Positions 1 to 9,115 of a DNA stretch of 64,000 nucleotides are shown here, one piece after another. The notes under the pieces are model-generated. The model saw only the letters and a program-made list of their open reading frames with translations. It was not told the DNA's origin and searched no databases. A program made the position numbers and the translations under genes. This DNA is from Cycas panzhihuaensis (lineage: Eukaryota; Cycadophyta): NCBI GenBank assembly GCA_023213395.1, contig CM041465.1:1178001-1242000 (forward strand). The letters are read 5' to 3'. Numbering within the stretch: the first letter of the stretch is position 1; each line of letters starts with the position of its first letter.

Positions 1-16
1 AACTCCATTCAAGAAT

Positions 17-1258
17 ATGTTGTTTAAGAAAGATAGTACAGCAGTAGGCACTCCAAGTGCATCCTCAAAGGAGGGGAGAAAGGAAAAATCACCACCAGGT
101 AGGGGACAGTTGCAATCTCCCAAAATGGATGACTATAGGGACTTTGGGAAGCTGATTTTTAATGACACTTCAGACGCAGCAGAGCATACGTATCTCTTTC
201 ATAACCTCATTGATGTAAAAAAGATCACATACGAAGATGAAATCAAAGCACAATTCGCCTGTATGTTGAGAGGAGTACCCTTGGCATGGTACAAGGAAAC
301 AAACAAGAATGAGCCATGGGTAAAGATTAAGAAAACATTTAAAGAAAGATTTTAAAAGTTTCACAGTAATGAAGCAGTGGAAATCGCATTAAGGGAAATT
401 AGACAAAGGCTGGGAGAATCCATTCTAACCTACATTAGCAGAATGAAAATCATTACGGCTAGCATGATTAATGAGACAATAATGGATCATAATATGAAAA
501 ACTATTTTGTTAGAGGTTTGAATGAGAAATTAAGGGCCATGATGCATGCTCATCCACTGAAATCGTTTAAGAATACCCAAGATCTAGCGTTAGATTTTGA
601 AATGGAAATGAACACATAGGCAGGAGGACAGGATTCCATGTTACTGAGATTACAAGATGAGATTAGAGAACTGAAACAAAATCAGTACAACCAACCCTTC
701 TGCCAGGTAGGGATAGCAGAGGAGGAATCAGAGTTGGAAGCACTAAGGAAAGAGGTAGCTAGATTAAAAATCAGAAATAACCGAGAAGAAGAGGAAACAC
801 CGAAAAAGAAGGACCACATCGGAAGAGTAACCAAATGGTGCCACATCTGTGAAGAGAATTCACATACCACCAAGGAATGTGAATTGAATTTAAAAAATAG
901 TGCGTCGCACCAACAAGACAGATGGTGCCATATATGTGATGTTGATACGCATACAACCAAGGATTGTTTCTACAATCACAGGGGAAAGGCCTTCAGAGGA
1001 CGAGGTAGGGGAAGGGGAGAAAACCCACCTCAGAATGTGTACATAATGAGGGGCATACCAAAAACCTCGAGGAAAAAACCACCAATGGGCAGATGCCTCA
1101 TCTGTCTATAGTTTAGCCACTGGAAGTCAGACTACCTAATGAAACAAGAATATGAACAGAAGCCATTCATATGTAATAATTGTGGTCCAAGTGACCATAA
1201 AACAGAAGATTACAAAGGAAAAGCCAAAGCAACCAATCTAATGACAATTATACCATAA
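17..1258 (+). pseudogene. E1 gag remnant with zinc knuckles
   Basis: Gag would form the virus-like particle and bind the element RNA. One reading frame runs through the whole interval and is broken only by stop codons, with no frameshift. A gag core motif (LRGVPLAWYKETNKNEPWVK) lies near residue 85. Two complete CX2CX4HX4C zinc knuckles start at about 839 and 926 (CHICEENSHTTKEC and CHICDVDTHTTKDC). Two further knuckles downstream (about 1,100 and 1,170) have the last Cys replaced by Tyr, a TGY-to-TAY change. The segment after the second knuckle is Arg/Gly-rich (about 980-1,020). The true start may lie before the window, since the frame enters almost at its edge. No function is expected from this copy. 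Confidence 0.8.
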
Positions 1259-1990
1259 ACAAAAAATGTCAAACTATAAAATAAACAAAAGGAGAAAATG
1301 AATGAAGGATATCTGGATCCACCGACAGAAATGGATTGATACAGAAAGGTAAAACAAGTATTGGATGGCCTAGTTTGGGAAGAGAATGCATTACCAATGG
1401 GTAAACCGAAGACCAAATATGTATATGTACAGAAGAACAAACAAAAGGAAAAAGAAAATCTACCAGAAGAACCTAAGGTACAACCCCAAATGGTGCAAAT
1501 GGAGGAACTTTTTAAAGGATTGCCAGTAGAGGATATTCCAAGAATGTTGTTGTTAATGGAAAATTTGGTAAAACAGCTATAGTTGACCATTCCTCTATGC
1601 CAAGTTATCGATTGGATCAAAGGAGGAGTGTTACAACGTGGAATCACCAAAAGTCTGAAGCAAATCATACCATCATTTGATATGGATCTGATGGTAACCA
1701 TGACAGTTTTGGGAGAAACATTCCCACAGGTAATCATTGATGGAGGCGCAGTGGTAAATGTATTAGCAACTTTGACCTAGCATAAATTGGGAAGCCCAAA
1801 GCTGGAAATGGTAACCTATTCGTTAAAATTGGCTAACGAACTATTGGTACGACCTATGGGGAGATTGGCCGACATCAAGGTAGATGTGGCAGGGATAGTG
1901 GTGCAAATTGACTTCACAATCGTGGAAACGGAGAAAGGGGCAACACCCTATCCAGCACTCTTGGGGAGGCCATGGTTGTATAAAACGTAA
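1259..1990 (+). pseudogene. E1 aspartic protease region remnant
   Basis: The reading frame continues from gag through more stops. The part at 1,583-1,990 has the retropepsin layout: a VIIDGGAVVNVL segment near 1,735, where D-G-G-A stands in place of the usual D-S/T-G-A active site, and a LLGRPWL segment near 1,970, which in gypsy proteases marks the end of the domain. Retropepsins cleave the Gag-Pol polyprotein. The stretch at 1,361-1,582 is Lys/Glu/Gln-rich and is probably the gag-protease linker. Stops at about 1,580, 1,778 and 1,988 inactivate it. Confidence 0.7.
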
Positions 1991-2636
1991 TGCCTCTAGA
2001 ATTGGAAGAACATAACATTCACCTTAACAGACAACGGAAATAAAGTAGTATTGCTAATGTTAGGAAGAAGCTGAATCAAAATGATTCCAGATGAGGGATC
2101 CAGCACAACGGTCATGAGCGACACCACATTCTCTTCCATTGGGGAAGAACATCTCTATCATATAGCAGAAGAGCCCACCACATCAACCAACTACTAGCAA
2201 GAAGAACCAACATATTTTGGGGAGATATACAACTCTTCGGATGACGAACACAGAATGAGGTTTGTGGATTACTGGCTATAGGATGCGTATGAAGTAAACT
2301 CTTCTTCTTATAGATGTAATTTGTTATCTAAATATGTAACTACAGATATTAATAATAATTCAGATTCTTTTGAATATATGCTGACTAATGATAGATTAAG
2401 GGATGATAATAACCTAGACTAACAAACCCTTAGTTTACCTAATAATTTTTGTAGTTTTTTAATAGTTAATAGTAATCCTGACATCCCATCTACTTCAGGC
2501 GTAGGTCCTGAGGTAGATTCCCTACCCCCCCATATTACAACCTGAGGAAGGGAGTAATATTCCTTCCTCCTCTTCCTTAGAGGTACACCCACCCAGCCAC
2601 AAATCTCTTCCAACCATTAGCACCAAAACCGGAGAA
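1991..2636 (+). other. E1 protease-to-pol spacer, heavily decayed
   Basis: No open frame longer than about 60 codons runs through here on the sense strand, and the frame changes between protease and the downstream pol region. Short acidic and Ser-rich fragments can be read, suggesting former linker coding sequence. A minus-strand frame at 2,419-2,613 has no recognisable content. Confidence 0.5.
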
Positions 2637-3488
2637 ATGGAAGGAGGATCACTGGTAAGTACTTCTAGCGATTCTGGTCTAGATAGTAAAGTCATCATCC
2701 CAGAGGAAATAGATCATCAAATTTATATTGGGAACTATGTTAAACCATTCTATGGAGAGCAGTTATATGGGACCACCCATTTAACGCATTGTGTTGAGTA
2801 TTGGATAGAACATGGGAACTGGGATAAAACCTAATGGCAGCAGGACTTAGTACTAACCTTGCTGGGAAAAGCTTATTACTGGTACCTATCCCACCAAGCC
2901 ACTCTTAGAAATTGGAAAGATTTACAAATGATGTTTCGAATCTGGTTCGATCATCCAACACAGCTAACCACTCTAGTATTCTATGTAGATCATGATCCTA
3001 GGAAACACATACAAAAATGTAAACAAAAATGGATATCTTTAAGCATACCTAAACAAAATTGGTCTAACTATTTCTACCACACCTTGGGAAGAATAGAAAA
3101 GGACTGGTTCCTTGGGAAGGAATAAAGCTTAGACATGACTTGGGGAAACTTGAGGAAATCCTTCATAAAAACTTTTAGGCATACCTCTGATAATAGAGAA
3201 ATAGATAGGATCTTAAAACATATTAGATTAATGAGTATAAAATTAGAACAAAACCTAACAAACCAAGAAGAGGTAGAATCTATACATAGTGAAGAAGAAG
3301 AAGTTATGAACTATCCTACAAAATTTACAGAGTTCAATGTTGGAGAAAGAAAGCTAGGAGACACTCTAGGACACAAAACTAGAAATATAGAAGATGTGGG
3401 TATAACAAAGTTGAAAACTACAGAGATTAATGTTGGTTGTCAGGATAATCCCAAACTTATTCGAATCAGAAACTATTGGGATCCATAG
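2637..3488 (+). pseudogene. E1 pol N-terminal region with a second gag-like stretch
   Basis: The frame used by RT downstream is already visible from 2,637, interrupted by stops near 2,832 and 3,123. A segment at about 2,870-2,960 reads GKAYYWYLSHQATLRNWKDL, followed by Phe-rich sequence. This resembles the core of plant retrotransposon Gag (a small-aliphatic, W-Y, then W..L...F pattern) rather than RT. The last part (about 3,410-3,488) resembles the segment that usually leads into RT in Athila/Tat-type pol. So a gag-like piece seems to lie between protease and RT. It may be a captured or duplicated gag, or a spacer that merely looks similar. Confidence 0.5.
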
Positions 3489-4310
3489 ATAGTAGTGGAA
3501 GCCTAGCAGCTATTTGAGGAATTTCGTGACGTATTTGCATGGTCGTATAAGGACCTAAAAGGCATTCCTCCAGAGATAGGAATGCATCACATTGACTTAG
3601 TGGAGGATGTAAAATCGATGAAACAAAGGCCATACCAGATGAATCTAAGATATAAAGAAAAAGTGAAAGCTGAACTCGATAGAATGTTGGAAGCGGGTTA
3701 TATTTATGAAATTGACGACAATGACTAGGTGAGCCCTGTAGTGGTGGTTCCCAAGAAAAATTGGAAAATTCGTGTTTGTATGGACTACAGACAGCTGAAT
3801 AAGGTAACAAAGAAGGATCCATTCCCGTTACCTTTTACAGAGGATATTCTAGAAGTAGTTGGAGGAAATGAAATTTACTCCTTCACAGATGGATTCAATG
3901 GGTATAATCAAGTACAGATTTCTCCAGAAGATCAGGCAAAAACCACATTCGTAATAGAATGGGGAACATACGCATATAAAGTGATGCCATTCGGTCTCAC
4001 AAATGCACTAGCTACATTCCAGCAGATTGTAATTAATATCTTTCAAAAGTTTATTGGAGAAAAAGTTGATGTATTCTTATACGACTGGACGTTGTATGGA
4101 CTGATGAAAGATCACATGGAGAACCTGAGGGAAATGTTGCAAACGTGCCATGAAAATAAATTATGTCTCAATCCAGAAAATTGTACCTTCCTAGTACCCT
4201 TCAGGAACTTATTGGGACATATAGTCAGTAAGGAAGGATTGCTAACAGATCCAGCAAAAGTATCTGCCATTCTGCACTTCCCTATGCCACTTACGAGAAA
4301 GTAACTCAAA
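3489..4310 (+). pseudogene. E1 reverse transcriptase remnant
   Basis: RT copies the element RNA into DNA. The order of motifs is clear: VVPKKNWKIRVCMDYRQLNK near 3,745 (palm/fingers), PFPLPF, FTDGFNGYNQVQI near 3,885 (first catalytic Asp region), VMPFGLTNALATFQ near 3,980, and the catalytic turret near 4,065-4,095. The turret reads VFLYDWTLYG, so one of the two adjacent aspartates expected in (Y/F)xDD is Tyr. The codon before VSPVVVV is TAG where Trp is usual. Together these make it a dead RT. The frame is unbroken from 3,729 to 4,304 apart from flanking stops. Confidence 0.88.
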
Positions 4311-4816
4311 GGTTTTTTGGGATTAACAGGATACTATAGAAAGTTTATTAGGGGGTATGCATACATATTTGGATCCTTAGAGGAGTTGTTGAAAAAGAAT
4401 ATTGAATGGGCATGGATAGAAGAATAGCGACAAGCGTTTAAAACATTGAAACAAGCCATCATAGCAGCACCTATACTATGATTCCCAGATTGGAAGAAGA
4501 CTTTCATGTGCATGTGGATGCATCGCAATATGCCATTGGATGCGTATTGGCATAGCCCAGCGATGACAAAACAGATCATCCAATCTACTTCGCTAGTCGA
4601 AAGCTCACAAGAGCCGAGCAAAATTATATGACGACAGAGAGGAAAGCACTCGGCATGGTATATGTGTTGCAAAAGTTTTGATACTATTTATTATCAAATC
4701 CATTCTTGTTTTTCGTTGATCACCAAGCGTTGATGTATTTGGTGAATAAACCGATTATGCGAGGATGAATCAGCAGGTGGTTGATGTTGTTCTAGGAGTT
4801 TTCTTTCAAAATTATT
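4311..4816 (+). pseudogene. E1 RNase H remnant with frameshift
   Basis: The RT connection domain ([15 protein letters not shown]) leads into RNase H. The frame shifts near 4,495-4,502, and afterwards HVHVDASQYAIGCVL, RAEQNYMTTERKAL and FFVDHQAL can be read, supplying the Asp, Glu and Asp of the catalytic set. The fourth position (in HIIPNQLSRI) is Asn instead of Asp. There are several in-frame stops. RNase H degrades the RNA of the RNA:DNA hybrid during reverse transcription. Confidence 0.8.
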
Positions 4817-6194
4817 GTGAATCCCGATAAAGCCCATATTATTCCCAATCAGTTGTCAAGAATTAAAAATGAAGAAAAATCCACAAGGGTGCCAGACGAT
4901 TTTCCAGATGTAGCTCTATTCAGTGTGGAAGAAGTTCCAATAGACTGGTATGAGGGAATACTAGAATATCTAGCGACCGGAGAGGTATCAGCAGAATTGG
5001 ATCGTATAGGGAAAAGAAATTTTATTAGAAAAGTGGAGCCATATCAACTCATCAATGGGGAGTTATACAAATTGGGGCCAGACGACATGTTACGACGTCG
5101 TGTTCAACCGCACGAGATAAACCAGATCATGTCGCAGGCGCATGAAGGAGTAGCGGGTGGCCATATAGGGAAATTGGCCACATGGAAAAAGATTTTAATG
5201 TCTAGGTTCTGATGGCCATCTATGTTCGAGGATGTCAAAAAGTGGATTCAAGCGTGCAACTATTACCAGCAGGTGGGGAAACCTAATCAATAGGATTTCC
5301 AACCTTTACATCCCATATTACCTTTGGCACCGTTCGAGAAATGGAGGCTCGACTTTGTGGGGCCAATCAAACCAGTCGCACATAGATCGAAAGCTCAATA
5401 CATCTTGGTGGTAACTAACTACATGACAAAGTGGGTAGAAGCACGTGCATTATGGAAAGCTAATGCAGAAAGCACAGTGAGATTTTTGTATGAGGTAGTG
5501 ATTACACAATTTGGATGCCCCTTGGAGATCGTAAGTGACCAAGGCGCCTACTTCCTAAATCAAACTATCGAAACACTGACATCAGCATTTATGATTAGCC
5601 ATCAGAAATCTACTCCCTACTACTTGAGATCCAATGGTCAAGTAGAGAGTTCGAACAAGATAATTGAGAATTGCTTGTAGAAGATATGTGATCGACAGAT
5701 CTGATTGGGCTGAGAAATTACCATCCGTGCTATGGGCATTTCGAACGATATACAAGATGTTAATCAGTCAAACTCCATTCTAGCTTGTGTATGGAACTGA
5801 AACCATTCTCCCAATAGAATTTGAGATACCCAGTCTACGAGTTGCTATGCAAGGTTGACTAGACGACCTCCAATCTTTAGAATGACGATTGGAAGATTTA
5901 GTACATTTGGAAGAAAAGTGACATATGGCAAACTGGTTGCAACATGTGGAAAAGCAGCGGCAAAAAGCATGGCATGACCACCATCTACGAAAACCTCAGT
6001 TCAATGAAGGTGATCAAGTGTTGCTATATGATAGCAAATTCAAAACATACCCCGATAAACTCAAGATGTGATGGTTAGGACCATACATCGCAGAACGAAT
6101 CTTTGAGAATGGATCGGTGCAGCTTCGAGAAATCGACGGACCTCTGCTACCAAGTCGAGTAAACGGTAGCAGACTCAAGCCATATATTGAGTAG
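4817..6194 (+). pseudogene. E1 integrase remnant
   Basis: Integrase inserts the DNA copy into the host genome. The N-terminal zinc-binding part is visible at about 5,135-5,270 with both His (HEGVAGGHIG) and one Cys (QACNYY); the last Cys is Tyr. The catalytic core has Asp in WRLDFVGP (about 5,350), Asp in IVSDQGAYF (about 5,535) and Glu in GQVESSNK (about 5,650), so the D,D,E triad is still present. Downstream LVYGTE and WLGPYIAERIFENGSVQL belong to the C-terminal domain, which ends with a stop at 6,192-6,194. Stops near 5,209, 5,291, 5,678 and later break the frame. Confidence 0.88.
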
Positions 6195-6420
6195 CCCAGT
6201 TTTACCAACCAGATCAGCTGGTTGTACCATATTGCATTGCATGATATTGAGGCACAATCAAATGCCTTGATACCGAGCCATGATCCAGTTCGGTATGGAT
6301 ATAAAAAGAGAAAGAAAAAATTGAAAAAAATAAAAAATAATTGTAACTCATCATAGACATAAGTAACAACATCATAATCTAGAAAAATCAGAGGGAAATT
6401 CAATAGCATATAAGCAAACT
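6195..6420 (+). other. E1 non-coding, A-rich tract after integrase
   Basis: No gene is seen. A purine-rich run (about 6,298-6,337, mostly A with G) resembles a polypurine tract. It lies 1.9 kb before the LTR-like tail, so it is not likely to be the active one. Confidence 0.4.
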
Positions 6421-7020
6421 ACAGTATACGTACCAAAATGGTATGTTACCAGGTACGTACAGTTAAAAAAGTGATCAAAATAGAAAAATACACTATACGT
6501 ACCAAAGGAATATACTCTGGTACACATAGTTCAAAAAAGTGACTTGAAATAACACTATACATACCTGAAAAGTATGCAATCAGGTACGCATAGTGTAAAC
6601 AAATTTTAAGTGGCTTAATTGCATTATACGTACCTGAAAAGTATGCAGGTAGGTATGCACAGTGCAAAGAGAAGCAAGTTAAACGAACTACATTATACAT
6701 ACCAAAAAAGTATGTAGTTAGGTACACACAATGAAAAATACACTTAAGTACTCAGTTACATTCTACGTACCATAAACGTACATAATCGAGTATGCACAAT
6801 GGAGATACTTAACATTATATGTATCGAGGGTACGTATAAGATAAAATTCTATAAAATGACAAATCATTACGTACCTGCAAGCATTCCTGCGAAGTACACA
6901 GAGTGAAATAGACTTCAGAAAATTCGCCAAGCATCCATACGGCATAGCACACAAAGAATTCGCTCCGATATGTATTCCAGTATGCATAGTGCCAAAAACG
7001 GCAAGCATTCCTTAAAGGTA
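6421..7020 (+). repeat. Tandem array of about 68-bp units with GTACGTAC hairpins
   Basis: About eight to nine imperfect units begin near 6,421, 6,489, 6,551, 6,621, 6,690, 6,759, 6,812, 6,865 and 6,935. Each has a left arm like TATACGTACC and a right arm like GGTACGTATAGT, about 12-20 bases apart, so each unit could form a short stem-loop. The sequence between the stems is A-rich. Minus-strand frames through the array repeat the same peptide and are treated as artefacts. The GGTACGTA word returns at 8,330-8,800 in the LTR-like tail. Confidence 0.8.
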
Positions 7021-7085
7021 CGTATGTAGGGTTTCGATTTGTATGCTTAGGTTACTTATCTTATTTCTGGGACTCCACAGCCATC

Positions 7086-8168
7086 ATGAGGACAGCAGGG
7101 TGCCAGGAGGCATATATACCAAAACTCAAGTAGGAGCTATAAGCCCTACCAGCTCAATTCCAAGCCAGGGTTAAGCAAGCAGGTTGGGGAGATTACATCT
7201 ATTGTAACCCTATGTATTATGATTCTGAACTCATGGACCAAATCCTGATGGCCCTAAAGGAGGATAGTAGGAAAGCTAAAATGGATGCAGACATAGTTCA
7301 CACCATCACAAGACTTCCCAATGAAGGAGAAGTTCCACTAGGAACAAAAAGGTCAAAAGTTGACCAAGAAATGTGGTTGAGGGAATTGTGCCAACCCAAC
7401 ACTCAGATTATATCAGGCAGAATCCGTGTAGTAGACATTATGGATGTTAGACTTTAGTGGGTAGCCAAAGTGATAAATTCCAGATTCTTGTCCAAACGAA
7501 AGTACACCTACATTCAAGGAGGCATGATGCAGGTGTTGTTGAAAATTCAGGATGGGGAAAAGATGAACTGGTCTGAATTCTTGGCAGAGAACATGAGGTA
7601 GCAGCTCAAGGAGATTAGGACACACCCATTCCAACATCCCTCCTTGCTTTTGGCCATTTTATTCTATCAGTGTCCAGAGGTGCAACTGACCAGGACCACA
7701 ATTTCTCCTCGGGAACCAATCATTAAACAGTGGATAACAGAATTTCCAGACATAGTGAACAGTTTGGAAGCAAAGAGAAGAGTACAAAAACAGATGCAAA
7801 AGGTACTTACCTGGTTACAGAAGACACCAAGAATACCCATTCCCCTTCAAACAAAACAGGTTATCCATAGACAAGGTAAGAGGAAGAAGGGAGAAGAAGA
7901 AGAGGAGGAGGAAGAAGAAGTAGAGGCCTCTTGGGAAGAATGGGAAGACTTCCCTCAGGCAGTGGAGGTAAGGGAACCTTCAGCACCTCCTACACCATAG
8001 GACAAAGCAGGACCCATAATTCAATTAATTCAGGAAATGGAGGAAGGGTATAAAGCTGAGATAGCTACCCTTCAAGATAAAATAAAAGAAAAAGATGCTA
8101 TCATTGCCACTCTAACCCAGATCAATGAAGAGATTTTGGGAGGACAGAGGTAGCAGGAGCCACCTTGA
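7086..8168 (+). pseudogene. E1 additional sense ORF downstream of integrase
   Basis: A single reading frame runs from an ATG at 7,086 to TGA at 8,166-8,168, broken by a handful of TAG/TAA codons but by no frameshift, which argues for a real former gene of about 360 codons. The middle part (about 7,380-7,690: an Arg-Val-Val-Asp motif, then WVAKVINSRFLSKRKYTYIQ, then aliphatic LLLAILFYQCPEV) recalls the widespread 'putative plant transposon protein' domain. This match is from memory of the pattern and is weak. A Lys-rich then Glu-rich tract follows (about 7,875-7,925). The C-terminus (about 8,030-8,145) looks like a coiled coil. Extra ORFs after integrase are known in plant gypsy elements; the function here is unknown. 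Confidence 0.55.
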
Positions 8169-8184
8169 GACAGAGCAGGGGAGG

Positions 8185-9102
8185 GATACCCCGAAATCTT
8201 GAAAATTTTTTGGAGTTTTGTTGAGCAAGGATGCTCAAACCCATAACTGTTAACCCGGGATAGATGTTGGAGTATAAAATGAGCATATGGTGGTGAGAGG
8301 ACCAGAGGTAGGTCAGGTAACCTGAGTTGTATAGGTACAGACCATACAGAGGTACGCACGAGGTAAAACGTCAGAGAAATCAGCATTCTGGGTACATATG
8401 ATAGGTACGTACCTAGAATAGGTACGTATGACAGATACATACCAACAGTAGAATGGAATCGAACGGAAGCAGTACACATGACTCAAAGGGACCAGTTAAG
8501 GCCTGTGGAGCTGCCAGACGTATGTATAGATATACAGATACAAATAATAATTATTTAAGTGCCTAAACAAGTGATTAATGAAAGGGTACGTATAACTGAA
8601 GGGGTACAGTTATGATAGGTAGTCATAACCCTTCAGCCAAAAGGTACCAACAAGAGTACTTAAAGAGGTACGCATGAACCAACAGGTTAGGGTAAGAGCT
8701 GACTATCAAAGGTACGTAAAGGTGTTGAAGCCAGCACGTATGACAGCCAGTTGGAGTAGCATTATATGATAAGTGCCATCTGGGTACGCATATATAACAG
8801 AAGGAATGTATGCTGCTGGAATACTCAGGAATGCATTCCAGCCTCTGTGTAATTGAATTGATTACTTAATAAAAGGAAGAGTTACATGGAAAGTGGTGTA
8901 TTCTTTGTGTTGTGATGATGAATTACTGAGTATGTGTTGATTTCTGTACTGTTGTGTACCATTGTGGTATAATTCTATGAAATATAGGTGGAATGTATGT
9001 GAATAACCATGTTGACAGTATCCTAAACTAGACTATAATACTGTGTAACCTTGACAAGTGTAAGAGGTATCTTGTAAGTGTAATAAGATACCTCCCAAGT
9101 CA
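8185..9102 (+). repeat. Putative 3' LTR of E1
   Basis: A purine-rich stretch just after the extra ORF stop (about 8,168-8,185, GAGCAGGGGAGGGA) could be the polypurine tract. The tail contains a TATA-like GTATAAAATG at 8,272-8,281 and an AATAAA at 8,868-8,873, and ends in CA at 9,101-9,102 where spacer similarity begins. GGTACGTA motifs are frequent. The exact LTR start is not resolved, because several TGTT starts exist (8,219, 8,249, 8,265) and no second LTR is in the window for comparison. Confidence 0.5.
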
Positions 9103-9115
9103 ACACCTTTTCTAC

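Larger units (their letters stand above)
1..9102 (+). mobile_element. Degenerate Ty3/gypsy element E1 (5' end outside window)
   Basis: The order gag, protease, RT, RNase H, integrase, extra ORF, LTR-like tail identifies a Ty3/gypsy retrotransposon. The 5' LTR lies before the window. gag and protease are in one reading frame and RT in another, with a third change inside RNase H, so both frameshifts and many in-frame stops are present. The integrase signature WRLDFVGP and the RT wording resemble the non-chromoviral (Athila/Tat-like) branch; this placement is inference. The right end is set where similarity to the following spacer repeats begins (about 9,103), and the bases just before it read CA, as expected for an LTR end. 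E1 therefore abuts, and was probably inserted into, rDNA spacer. Its target duplication cannot be checked. Confidence 0.85.

Noticed and set aside
6421-7020. Regular repeats resembling a CRISPR array
   Set aside because: The context is a plant retrotransposon, repeats are imperfect and no constant-length spacers exist.
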